From: CAVPDE01 sp964580575
GTDB taxonomy: Bacteria; Desulfobacterota; DSM-4660; Desulfatiglandales; HGW-15
Assembly (NCBI GenBank): GCA_964580575.1
Contig: CAZOLJ010000051.1
Coordinates: 1-33,240, forward strand
Length of the DNA stretch: 33,240 bases
Direction: 5' to 3'
The notes under the pieces were generated by a model. It did no database searches. It had not been told where the DNA came from and saw only the letters and a program-made list of their open reading frames with translations. Made by a program: the position numbers and the translations under genes. This document shows, one piece after another, positions 26,116 through 32,351 of this stretch (the stretch's first letter is position 1; each line of letters starts with the position of its first letter).

Positions 26116-26287
26116 GCTATTTTCATCCCTTTGGCAGCCTGTTTTGCAAGGCACCCTACGAGGACAACCCTCCAACTTCAAATTTCGCCCATCTATTTCA
26201 ACGGAGCACAGAAGACAAATTGGCGATTCAGACAAACCACCGCATCGGCCCAATCAATAAAAGTCACACCTGTCCGGTGTTCAAAAG

Positions 26288-26303
26288 AGCAAGAACCGTG
26301 CCC
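26288..26303 (-). promoter_or_regulatory. Sigma-54-like -24/-12 promoter
   Basis: On the minus strand the site reads GGGCACGGTTCTTGCT: GG and GC elements separated by exactly 10 nt, with one mismatch to the core TGGCACG-N4-TTGC. It lies about 170 nt before the secreted-protein start, in a 338-nt gene-free region otherwise without recognisable features. Confidence 0.55.
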
Positions 26304-26453
26304 GTGGGCGGGATAAAATTTTCCATTGCATATCATGGGATTACACTGGAAAAAATACAAATCTACAGGGTATGTAAAGAAACTCCACTTTTCTGTGAAG
26401 AAATCTTCCACTTATTGGCAATACTTTACACACTTTCTTTTCAAATCCTATAT

Positions 26454-27368
26454 TCATCGGATCAAGCGCACATGATCCAGGTACATTATCCTCGGCGCAG
26501 GCGGATCGACCGTAAAGATCGTTACCCCGCTCAAGCGGTTCAGCTCCAGTTTCCTGGCGGCAGGCGCGCTTTCAATGTCCACGATAGGGATTGAAATATC
26601 GTTCCAGCCCTGTTCCATCACAAAGGTACGGTTGAACCGGTCACGGTATTCCCCGCCGCGACGCGAATGCTCCTCGTCTCGAATGGAGACGGTTATGGGC
26701 AGGGGCAGGGGCTCGGGATTGTATAGGCTGAAGGCGAAGGTCGAGTAGCTCCTCCAATCCCCAAAGCTACGTTTCAGTGCAGTCCCAACATACTTCCCTG
26801 TACCCAGGAGAACCCGAAGCGAACTCTCGCCGTGGCGAGCGATGCCGGCGTGCATCTCGCCGCTGGTCCAGCGCCTCGACTCAAATCTCGTCTCAAAATC
26901 CCCAAGCACCGGGAATTGCTTCGATGCCCGCCGCATGTCCCAGATCGTCGTCACTGGCCCATAAGCAACCCCCGCCGTCAGGGCAAGCGCGGCCAATTGC
27001 CCGAACAGCAGCACTCCGCGACCCAGTCTGCGGCGAGCCGGCAAAAAAAACATGCTCCCCAGCAAGCCTCCCACTGCATCATTCCCCAGGTCGCCCCACC
27101 CCGCGGTCCGGCCAAAATAGGGCTGCACCAGCTCGATACATCCCCCGACGACAAAGGCAACAGACATGACGACAAAGAACTGAAATGAAAAAGGCCGCCT
27201 GGCCAGGCTGGGAAGCCTTGAAAGCACAGGGGCCGTTAGCGCGAAGAAGCCCATATGCGCCAATCCATAAAGCTGACGGACCAGGCTGCCCCGCTCCTGC
27301 TTCATGTCTGTGAAGAAAAGCGCCAGGCCCACCAGCATCAGCAGAAATACGAAGGAGCGGTGCTTCAT
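26454..27368 (-). CDS. VanZ-family membrane protein with C-terminal carbohydrate-binding-like domain
   Basis: 304-aa protein. About four transmembrane helices in the first 150 residues form a VanZ-like region with the signature IELVQPYFGRTAGWGDLGNDAVGG. From about 165 a soluble domain follows (VLGDFETRFESRRW through the C-terminal IMYLDHVRLI) that looks like a beta-sandwich carbohydrate-binding module. VanZ-like proteins of this layout occur in exopolysaccharide/exosortase loci of deltaproteobacteria; this is context knowledge, not proof. ATG at 27368 is chosen because the upstream frame to 27506 lies in heptamer repeats. No strong ribosome-binding site is seen. Confidence 0.78.
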   Translation of the reverse strand: MKHRSFVFLLMLVGLALFFTDMKQERGSLVRQLYGLAHMGFFALTAPVLSRLPSLARRPFSFQFFVVMSVAFVVGGCIELVQPYFGRTAGWGDLGNDAVGGLLGSMFFLPARRRLGRGVLLFGQLAALALTAGVAYGPVTTIWDMRRASKQFPVLGDFETRFESRRWTSGEMHAGIARHGESSLRVLLGTGKYVGTALKRSFGDWRSYSTFAFSLYNPEPLPLPITVSIRDEEHSRRGGEYRDRFNRTFVMEQGWNDISIPIVDIESAPAARKLELNRLSGVTIFTVDPPAPRIMYLDHVRLIR

Positions 27369-27416
27369 GAATTCTGGGATGACGGCCTTTGGCCGCAACC
27401 AAAATCTGGCCTGCTG

Positions 27417-27502
27417 TTTGAGGCTTGAGGATCGCTTCGCTTGAGGTTTGAGGCAAAACCGTTCTTGCCTCCAACCTCTGACCTCCACCCTCCAACTTCT
27501 CC
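27417..27502. repeat. Heptamer array, inverted pair (YTTGAGG / CCTCNAN)
   Basis: Left: TTTGAGG 27417, CTTGAGG 27424, CTTGAGG 27440, TTTGAGG 27447. Right: CCTCCAA 27468, CCTCTGA 27475, CCTCCAC 27482, CCTCCAA 27489, CTTCTCC 27496, in exact 7-nt steps. The arms are inverted and could form a long imperfect hairpin. Confidence 0.85.
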
Positions 27503-27577
27503 GCAAGTCGCAGAGAAGTTACGCTCTAAGATTCTAACGTTATAGGCCAATAGGGAGAAGACCCTCTTTCAAGCTTC

Positions 27578-27628
27578 TTGACATCAGGCTGATTCCGGTG
27601 TATAGGTATGTGTATACGGAGGTGTATT
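27578..27628 (+). promoter_or_regulatory. Promoter and iterated operator of vapBC (second copy)
   Basis: TTGACA (27578-27583), 17-nt spacer, TATAGG (27601-27606). GTGTATA at 27598 and 27610 and GTGTATT at 27622 are spaced exactly 12 nt apart, covering the -10 region through the ribosome-binding site. This looks like a cooperative antitoxin-binding operator. Confidence 0.65.
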
Positions 27629-27829
27629 ATGCGAACAAACATCAATCTGGATGATCAGCTTGTCGAAGATGCATTCAAACTGAGCCGGGCCAGGACAAAA
27701 AGGGAGCTTGTTCACGAGGCCCTGGAGGAATTTGTTCAAAGCCGGCGGCGCCTTGATCTTCTCGATTTGGAGGGCCGCATCGAATTCGCCAAAGGATATG
27801 ACTACAAAAAAGTGCGAGAAGGCAAATGA
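27629..27829 (+). CDS. VapB-type antitoxin (ribbon-helix-helix)
   Basis: 66-aa antitoxin of the VapB/DUF2191 type. The N-terminal MRTNINLDDQLVEDAFKLS motif is a ribbon-helix-helix DNA-binding element; the C-terminus should block the PIN toxin. GGAGGTG lies just before the ATG; an in-frame start at 27608 would lie within the operator. The stop overlaps the toxin start (ATGA). Confidence 0.9.
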   Translation: MRTNINLDDQLVEDAFKLSRARTKRELVHEALEEFVQSRRRLDLLDLEGRIEFAKGYDYKKVREGK

Positions 27830-28221
27830 TCCTGGTCGACACCTCTGTCTTAATCGATTTTTTCAAGGGCTCAAACAATGAAGCCACCTCAAGATTCAAA
27901 CTTGTCCTTCAGCAAGGGCTTAATTTTGGGATAACCTCCCATATCTTACAGGAGGTGCTTCAGGGGGCTAAATCAGAAAAAGAGTACAGCCTGCTGAGAC
28001 GTTACCTCGAAACCCAAAGATTTTTTCAGCCCAAAGACCCAATTGCCTCCTTCGCCGAGGCAGCGAGGACATTTTTCCGGTGCCGTAAAAGGGGGCTGAC
28101 CATACGGAGCACCATTGACTGCCTCATCGCGCAGATTGCTTTGGAGCACGACCTTCTCCTTCTTCACAGCGATCAGGATTTCCATCTTATGGCGAACGTC
28201 ATTCCGCTGAAAATCTATTAG
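27826..28221 (+). CDS. VapC-type PIN ribonuclease toxin
   Basis: 131-aa PIN toxin, full length. Acidic residues: MILVDTSVLIDFF (Asp), LQEVLQGAK (Glu), STIDCLIAQIA (Asp) and LLHSDQDF (Asp). It cleaves RNA (tRNA or rRNA in characterised relatives). Translationally coupled to its antitoxin. Confidence 0.9.
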   Translation: MILVDTSVLIDFFKGSNNEATSRFKLVLQQGLNFGITSHILQEVLQGAKSEKEYSLLRRYLETQRFFQPKDPIASFAEAARTFFRCRKRGLTIRSTIDCLIAQIALEHDLLLLHSDQDFHLMANVIPLKIY

Positions 28222-28254
28222 AAAAGCAAAATCCTGCTTCCCTCGCGAAATGTC

Positions 28255-28455
28255 CTCACAAACTATATTTATCGGCGCTTGCCCGCCACCTTATCCGGCG
28301 TAGCTTCCTGAGCGCCATAGCTTCAGCGAAGGAGGACGCTCTTCCTTTTTTCGGTGGTCGGCGGTTTGTGGTCGTTAACAGGTGGCCAGCGGTCACTTAC
28401 AAGGAATGCTGGAAAACCAAAATTTAGACTGGATCTACAGGATGACCAGGATTGT
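28255..28455. repeat. Repeat-filled interval: GTAGCTTC palindrome, GGT heptamers, GGAT nonamers
   Basis: GGCGTAGCTTCCTGAGCG and CCATAGCTTCAGCGAAGG form an imperfect repeat near 28295-28334. Exact heptamers follow: CGGTGGT 28352, CGGCGGT 28359, TTGTGGT 28366, CGTTAAC 28373, AGGTGGC 28380, CAGCGGT 28387. GGAT then recurs every 9 nt at 28431, 28440 and 28449. No gene is seen in 28222-28520. Confidence 0.75.
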
Positions 28456-28520
28456 TCTTTTTTGAAATGCAAAAACCAAGCATGGGTTAAAGTCTTTTCA
28501 GCCACTAGGAGCCGCGACGT

Positions 28521-28790
28521 CTAATAGACCTCATCGTGACTTCCGATATCGATGAGAAGGACTTTCTCTTCCCCTATAAACTCAAAAATAACCCTACAGT
28601 CTTCGTCAACGCTGAAGGCCCACTGTCCTTCGAGTTTTCCGCTCAGCTTATGGGTTCTCAATTCTGGCGAAAAGGGGCTTGTGAGAAACAACTCCATTCT
28701 CCGCCAAAATCTGCGCCGCTGTTCCTCATTTTTTTTGATTCTCTTCCTGTAGCTTCTTTTGAACGCTTCATCCCAGACGGCGCTAATCAC
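28521..28790 (-). CDS. RelE/ParE-superfamily toxin
   Basis: 89-aa mRNA-interferase-like toxin of the RelE/YafQ superfamily. Visible features are WDEAFKRSYRKRIKK, HKLSGKLEGQWAFSVDEDCRVIF and a C-terminal IGSHDEVY, the typical end with a catalytic-region His. GTG start; it overlaps the upstream antitoxin gene by 8 nt. It looks complete. Confidence 0.87.
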   Translation of the reverse strand: MISAVWDEAFKRSYRKRIKKNEEQRRRFWRRMELFLTSPFSPELRTHKLSGKLEGQWAFSVDEDCRVIFEFIGEEKVLLIDIGSHDEVY

Positions 28791-28998
28791 GATCCAGATC
28801 CTCCATGAGATCCTTCAGAGAACCGGTCTTTGCAAACCCTCTCTCTAAATTAACTTTTGCCTCTCGCGCCCTCTCAGCCAGTCTGTTCCTCTTCGCCTCA
28901 ATCACTTGTTTTCGGATGATTTCAGCAACGTATTCCTTGTCCTCCGAAGGAAGGTGGCTGAATTCCTCAATGACTTTGTTGATATTTGAATTATTCAT
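28783..28998 (-). CDS. Antitoxin of RelE-type module
   Basis: 71-aa, highly charged helical protein (MNNSNINKVIEEFSHLPSED start) typical of addiction-module antitoxins, placed directly upstream of and overlapping the RelE-type toxin. GGGAGG lies 6 nt before the ATG. No clear DNA-binding motif is recognised; the assignment rests on size, charge and position. Confidence 0.78.
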   Translation of the reverse strand: MNNSNINKVIEEFSHLPSEDKEYVAEIIRKQVIEAKRNRLAERAREAKVNLERGFAKTGSLKDLMEDLDRD

Positions 28999-29100
28999 TC
29001 TTGCCTCCCTGGTATGCCTCTCTTCTTACTCATTTCTTGTGATTCTTCAATCAGTTTCTTTCCTCGGCCGCCCCTGTGCAAAGCTGTCGTTTCTAATATT

Positions 29101-29245
29101 CCACTGGGGTGCTTTCGTGATTGACTCTTGCTTTTCATTCTGTCTTCCCTGGCCCGCCGTCTTGTCCCGCCATAGTCCGCCCCAGGTCGACGGAGCGGCT
29201 TCTCTCTTCTGTTTTCAGCTGTGACCTGACTTGCATTATTCCTGG
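29101..29245. repeat. Repeat-rich interval with TTCGTGATTG and CCGCC words
   Basis: GCTTTCGTGATTGACT occurs at about 29111, ATTCTGTCTTCC at about 29138, CCCGCC words at irregular spacing from 29152, and CAGCTGTGACCTGAC at 29217. No gene is seen here. Confidence 0.5.
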
Positions 29246-29246
29246 A

Positions 29247-29276
29247 GAGAATTTCACAATTTCATGGACGTCCCCC
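29247..29276. repeat. GGACGTCC element, copy 1
   Basis: Two ATTTCA words followed by TGGACGTCCCCC. Related copies lie at 30011, 30223 (diverged), 31657 and 32034 (right end only). Confidence 0.7.
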
Positions 29277-29283
29277 TTGATCA

Positions 29284-29361
29284 TTATGCTGCCTCGATTC
29301 TATGTTCCATTGGCTTTAACACTTCCCGGAAGCGACTCGCCGCATTGAAGGCCTCAAGCCC
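29284..29361 (-). pseudogene. DUF2283 gene remnant
   Basis: 79 nt here (29283-29361) match 32073-32151 with four mismatches and keep the C-terminal end and stop of the DUF2283 gene found intact at 32074-32268. The N-terminal half and start are missing through an exact 125-nt deletion relative to that copy. Confidence 0.8.
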
Positions 29362-29375
29362 TATGAGCTATAGGA

Positions 29376-29404
29376 TTGACTTTCCCGACCAATCCTCGTA
29401 AGAT
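29376..29404 (+). promoter_or_regulatory. Promoter of MNT-HEPN module A
   Basis: TTGACT (29376-29381), 17-nt spacer, TAAGAT (29399-29404), inside a leader shared with module B. Confidence 0.65.
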
Positions 29405-29436
29405 GAGGTTGTTTCGTTATCTTGGGAGTTAAGCAC

Positions 29437-29754
29437 GTGGACTTAGACCTTGAAAAAGAAATTCAGAGCATCACCAGGCAACTCATCGAGAAGTATGGGC
29501 CGGAGAAAATCATTCTTTTTGGGAGCGCCGCACGTGGCGATAAAGGACCTGACAGCGATGCCGATTTTCTGATTATTAAGAAACAAACCCCCTACTACGG
29601 TTCAGAGAGAATCATGGAGGTTAGTTCCATTATTGAACGCAATATCCCTGTAGACTTTCTCATTTATCGTCCTGAAGAATTCGAAAAAAGACTTGAAATG
29701 GGCGATCCGTTCCTAAAAGCGATTCTGAAAGAAGGCAGGGTCTTGTATGGTTGA
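29437..29754 (+). CDS. MNT-type nucleotidyltransferase (antitoxin), module A
   Basis: 105-aa minimal nucleotidyltransferase. The catalytic signature is IILFGSAARGDKGPDSDADF: GS followed by the D-x-D metal site. In characterised MntA-HepT pairs this protein is the antitoxin and modifies (AMPylates) the HEPN toxin. GTG at 29437 is preferred, with GGGAG 8 nt upstream; a TTG at 29422 is in frame. The end overlaps the HEPN start by 8 nt. It looks intact although its partner is truncated. Confidence 0.88.
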   Translation: MDLDLEKEIQSITRQLIEKYGPEKIILFGSAARGDKGPDSDADFLIIKKQTPYYGSERIMEVSSIIERNIPVDFLIYRPEEFEKRLEMGDPFLKAILKEGRVLYG

Positions 29755-29950
29755 GATTAGCATCATACGGGAATGGGTTGCTAAGGCTGATGAGGATTTT
29801 GAATTTGCTCTTGTCAACCTCAAGGAAGGCAAGCCATTTGTAGCCTTGATCTGCTTTCATTTCCACCAGTCAGCAGAAAAATCTCAATCTCGCTTGACCC
29901 TCTGTTCCTTCTTTCCTATCTACTTTTGCTTCCCAGCCCTCTTGCTGTGA
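29747..29950 (+). pseudogene. Truncated HEPN protein (toxin), module A
   Basis: Only the first 45 residues (to CFHFHQSAEK, ending at 29881) match the HEPN protein of module B. From 29882 the frame runs into repeat-like pyrimidine-rich DNA and ends after 22 unrelated residues. The second half, with the helix expected to carry catalytic residues, is absent. The rest of the gene is not found downstream, so this is a deletion or replacement rather than a simple insertion. Confidence 0.85.
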
Positions 29951-30010
29951 GTTACCAGCTCGAAGCTTCGCTCTTTGCGTCTTCGTTCTCTTCCAATCCC
30001 TCTTCCACAA

Positions 30011-30039
30011 AGGAATTTCATGATTTCATGGACGTCCGC
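30011..30039. repeat. GGACGTCC element, copy 2
   Basis: GAATTTCATGATTTCATGG followed by ACGTCCGC. It lies about 130 nt after the break in the HEPN gene. Confidence 0.7.
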
Positions 30040-30082
30040 AAGTCCCCATTAGGCCGCTTCTGTCCTGGTTTTGAGAATTCTG

Positions 30083-30170
30083 GCCTGCTAGCCTCCTGCC
30101 TTTCCAGCCTCTTGCCTTTACTTTCAGCTGTGAGCTATCAGCTGTCTTGCTATCATCTATGAGCTGTGAA
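30083..30170. repeat. Heptamer arrays (GCCTNNN; TCAGCTG/TGAGCTA)
   Basis: GCCT words recur every 7-9 nt from 30083 to 30116. Exact heptamers then run TCAGCTG 30124, TGAGCTA 30131, TCAGCTG 30138, TCTTGCT 30145, ATCATCT 30152, ATGAGCT 30159. The whole interval 29951-30340 holds only repeats. Confidence 0.75.
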
Positions 30171-30222
30171 GTTCGTAAGGGCGTCCCCTTCTTGGCTTCA
30201 GCTCGTCCCGCCCCCAAATCTT

Positions 30223-30242
30223 ATAAAATCATGTACGTCCCC
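30223..30242. repeat. GGACGTCC element, diverged copy
   Basis: ATAAAATCATGTACGTCCCC: one change in the core (GTACGTCC for GGACGTCC). Confidence 0.5.
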
Positions 30243-30260
30243 TATCCTTTCGATTTTCTT

Positions 30261-30309
30261 CTCTGCTCTACGCTCTTTCGGCGCTCTGCCGTCGGTCTTC
30301 TGCGGTCGT
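30261..30309. repeat. Heptamer array (CTCTGCT family)
   Basis: Exact 7-nt steps: CTCTGCT 30261, CTACGCT 30268, CTTTCGG 30275, CGCTCTG 30282, CCGTCGG 30289, TCTTCTG 30296, CGGTCGT 30303. It is related to the GCTC family at 20984-21018. Confidence 0.7.
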
Positions 30310-30348
30310 CTTTCCTCTTCGCTCCCGTTTTTCCTCCGCCTTTCTCTA

Positions 30349-30395
30349 TTGACATTAATCACATATAGGGTAACTTATACTCTAAAAAGGCGGAG
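30349..30395 (+). promoter_or_regulatory. Promoter/operator region of RHH antitoxin gene
   Basis: TTGACA near 30349 is followed by an imperfect palindrome AGGGTAACTTATACTCT. The -10 choice is unclear (TAACTT or TATACT), so spacing is not decisive. Confidence 0.45.
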
Positions 30396-30404
30396 GGTTG
30401 ATCG

Positions 30405-30635
30405 ATGGGACAAGTTACAATCTACATCGACGAGGACACTGAAAGGAAACTGCTCAAAATGATTCAAAAACGGGGAATTTCCAAAAGCAGGTGGATTGCA
30501 GAGCTCATTCGCGAAAAAGCATCAAGAACGTGGCCGGAAAATGTTGTCAAGCTTGCGGGAGCCTGGAAGGACCTGCCGACCGCCGAACAAATCAGAAGAG
30601 GAATGGGAAAAGACACCACCAGGGAGTCGGTGTGA
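30405..30635 (+). CDS. Ribbon-helix-helix (CopG-type) antitoxin
   Basis: 76-aa antitoxin. An RHH DNA-binding motif spans residues 3-45 (VTIYIDEDTERKLLKMIQKR, then SKSRWIAELIR). The C-terminal tail has the LAGAWKDLP motif common in VapB partners of PIN toxins. GGAGGG lies 10 nt upstream. The cognate toxin gene 41 nt downstream is broken, leaving this as an orphan antitoxin. Confidence 0.85.
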   Translation: MGQVTIYIDEDTERKLLKMIQKRGISKSRWIAELIREKASRTWPENVVKLAGAWKDLPTAEQIRRGMGKDTTRESV

Positions 30636-30676
30636 CGTGCTCAAATCTGCCGCAACCGATTTGAAGGGGTTTTGAT

Positions 30677-30943
30677 ATGTATATACTGGATACAAATACG
30701 CTGATCTATTTCTTCAAGGGGATCGGAAATGTCTCGGCCCGCCTTCTGCAAAAGCCTCCGAGAAGCATCGGCATCCCCACAATTGTCCTTTTTGAGCTGG
30801 AAGTCCTGCTTTACAACAGCGGTGTATTTATTTTGCATGTTTACTCCAATTTCTTTGCTCTATGTTCCACGCTCGCAAGTAACTCAACGAACCCAATGAA
30901 CCCGAGCAACCCACCGCTTCCAAGCATTTCGTCACTTCCTTGA
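30677..30943 (+). pseudogene. Truncated VapC-type PIN toxin
   Basis: The first 43 residues are a normal PIN start (MYILDTNTLIYFFKG with the first Asp, and IPTIVLFELEV with the Glu). From about 30806 the frame enters unrelated DNA with TTTGCTC-type heptamers and an AACCC nonamer run. The second half, with the remaining acidic residues, is missing, so nuclease activity is not expected. Confidence 0.85.
30854..30912. repeat. TTTGCTC heptamers and AACCC nonamers
   Basis: TTTGCTC 30854, TATGTTC 30861, CACGCTC 30868. Then AACTC 30881 and AACCC at 30890, 30899 and 30908: an exact 9-nt period. Confidence 0.75.
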
Positions 30944-31018
30944 CATGATCCACCCCCTCCCGACCCGCAATCGCTAAACTTTAAAAGTTAACAGCGCCCC
31001 TTTTTATCCGACATGATC

Positions 31019-31047
31019 TTGACGGCTCCTGAAGACTCGCCTATAAT
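31019..31047 (+). promoter_or_regulatory. Sigma-70 promoter of hicBA
   Basis: TTGACG (31019-31024), 17-nt spacer, TATAAT (31042-31047), 30 nt before the hicB start. Confidence 0.8.
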
Positions 31048-31076
31048 CGAATAGATGACTTGGTAGGAGGTCGCTT

Positions 31077-31292
31077 ATGAGACTAACCGCAATTATTGAA
31101 CGTGAGGGGACTGGCTTTGTATCCTTGTGTCCGGAACTTGATATCGCCAGTCAAGGCGATTCAGTGGAACAAGCGCGCGAGAACTTACGGGAGGCTTTGG
31201 AGCTCTTTTTTGAGACAGCTTCTTCTCAGGAGATCCACCAAAGATTGCGTGGCGAGGTATTCGTAACGCAGGTTGAGGTGGCTGTTGGCTAA
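31077..31292 (+). CDS. HicB-type antitoxin
   Basis: 71-aa HicB-like protein with the degenerate RNase-H-like fold (AIIEREGTGFVSLCPELDIA, SQGDSVEQARENLREALELF). It neutralises HicA. It lacks the extra C-terminal DNA-binding domain of longer HicB proteins. GGAGG lies 8 nt before the ATG. It overlaps hicA. Gene order is antitoxin first. Confidence 0.88.
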   Translation: MRLTAIIEREGTGFVSLCPELDIASQGDSVEQARENLREALELFFETASSQEIHQRLRGEVFVTQVEVAVG

Positions 31293-31503
31293 GCTGAGAA
31301 TCCTGTCGGCCAAGGAAGTGTGCTCAATTCTGGCGAGACACGGTTTTGAAGAGGTCCGCCGCCGCGGAAGCCACATTGTCATGCAAAAAAAATTTCCCTT
31401 GGGCACCATAACCGTGCCAGTTCCCGACCACGATACCATTCGGGTTGGTACCCTTCAGTCTATTATCAGACAATCTAAGCTTAATCGAGCTGAATTCGAG
31501 TAG
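31285..31503 (+). CDS. HicA-type mRNA interferase toxin
   Basis: 72-aa double-stranded-RNA-binding-fold toxin with the catalytic His in RRRGSHIVMQ and the family pattern VPDHDTIRVGTLQSIIRQ. TTG at 31285, overlapping the hicB stop and with GAGGTGG just upstream, is the likeliest start. Full length, so this module appears intact. Confidence 0.87.
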   Translation: MAKLRILSAKEVCSILARHGFEEVRRRGSHIVMQKKFPLGTITVPVPDHDTIRVGTLQSIIRQSKLNRAEFE

Positions 31504-31568
31504 CCCTCTTTCTGAGGCCGCCGAGCTCCGCTGGGCTTTGCCACCACAGGCGGGGAAACCCTCTAGTT

Positions 31569-31645
31569 TCCCAGCCTTCCAGCTCATTATTCTCCTGCTG
31601 TCAGCTGTGAGCTTTCTTCCTTCCTTGCTCTGGACTGTCTTCCGT
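31569..31645. repeat. Heptamer arrays (CAGCTGT family) after hicA
   Basis: CTGCTGT 31595, CAGCTGT 31602, GAGCTTT 31609 in exact steps, preceded by CCAG/AGCC words from 31569. Pyrimidine-rich DNA follows. The interval 31504-31782 holds only repeats. Confidence 0.65.
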
Positions 31646-31656
31646 TTTCCGACAAC

Positions 31657-31683
31657 AGAATTCCATAATTTCATGGACGTCCC
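31657..31683. repeat. GGACGTCC element, copy 3
   Basis: AGAATTCCATAATTTCATGG followed by ACGTCCC. Confidence 0.7.
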
Positions 31684-31782
31684 AAGGTCTTTCACCAGTT
31701 GCAGAGATCTTTTCTTCTAGCCCCCAGCGTTCAAATCCGGTATGATTGAATGCGGATACCGAAAAACCGGGAGGTGTCAGAA

Positions 31783-32013
31783 TTGAAATTCAACCGCATC
31801 ACTATCAATGCGCGGCAGATGGGAGGCGTTCCTTGCATCAGAGGGCTTCGCATTCCTGTAGCCACCGTGGTTGGCATGGCGGCGGACGGAGTGACCACTG
31901 AAGAGATTCTAAGGAGTTTTCCAGACCTTGAAGAAGAAGACATAAGGGAGTCGCTCCGCTACGTAGCGGAAGCCTTACGCGAACGCGAACTTCCCTTGGC
32001 TGTTGGCTCATGA
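31783..32013 (+). CDS. DUF433 antitoxin
   Basis: 76-aa DUF433 protein, an HTH-type antitoxin usually paired with a DUF5615 PIN-like toxin. Visible: MGGVPCIRGLRIPVATVVGM, then an acidic helix ending in LRYVAEALRE. TTG at 31783 is preferred, with GGGAGGTG 6 nt upstream; an ATG at 31750 adds 11 residues. The stop overlaps the next start (ATGA). Confidence 0.85.
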   Translation: MKFNRITINARQMGGVPCIRGLRIPVATVVGMAADGVTTEEILRSFPDLEEEDIRESLRYVAEALRERELPLAVGS

Positions 32014-32138
32014 AATTTCTCATCAACTCTAACGGACGTCCCCCTTCCTGTGGTCAGGTTGTCTATGAAAGGATTATGCTACCTCAATTCTATGTTCCAT
32101 TGGCTTCAACACTTCCCGGAAGCGACTCGCCGCATTGA
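32010..32138 (+). pseudogene. Truncated DUF5615-type toxin (8 codons left)
   Basis: After the coupled ATGA start the frame reads MKFLINSN, the normal beginning of DUF5615 PIN-like toxins. At codon 9 (32034) it passes exactly into GGACGTCCCCCTT, the right end of the dispersed repeat, and then into the antisense of the DUF2283 gene. The toxin is lost. Confidence 0.7.
32034..32046. repeat. GGACGTCC element, right end only
   Basis: GGACGTCCCCCTT, the same 13 nt that precede the DUF2283 remnant at 29267. Confidence 0.65.
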
Positions 32139-32268
32139 AGACCTCAAGCCCGATGACCTGACCCGATTTGTCAAGCTCAACATTCACCCCACCGGAGATT
32201 TCCACACATGCCTCCTCTTGCCCCTCTCTGCCAAAGTAGAGGATGTCTTGCTCATCATCATAAAACAC
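32074..32268 (-). CDS. DUF2283 small protein
   Basis: 64-aa DUF2283-like protein (YDDEQDILYF, GGVNVELDKSGQVIGLEVFN). GTG start with GAAGAA upstream; no in-frame ATG. It is divergent from MNT-HEPN module B and shares its promoter region. DUF2283 genes are often found near toxin-antitoxin loci; function unknown. Confidence 0.75.
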   Translation of the reverse strand: MFYDDEQDILYFGREGQEEACVEISGGVNVELDKSGQVIGLEVFNAASRFREVLKPMEHRIEVA

Positions 32269-32290
32269 TTCTTCGCTATGAGCTATAGGA

Positions 32291-32319
32291 TTGACTTTCC
32301 CGACACATCCTCGTAAGAT
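32291..32319 (+). promoter_or_regulatory. Promoter of MNT-HEPN module B
   Basis: TTGACT (32291-32296), 17-nt spacer, TAAGAT (32314-32319); same as module A except for two bases in the spacer. Confidence 0.65.
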
Positions 32320-32351
32320 GAGGTTGTTTCGTTATCTTGGGAGTTAAGCAC

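Noticed and set aside
30806..30943. C-terminal half of the third VapC as a genuine new domain
   Set aside because: The residues come from heptamer and nonamer repeats and lack the PIN acidic residues.
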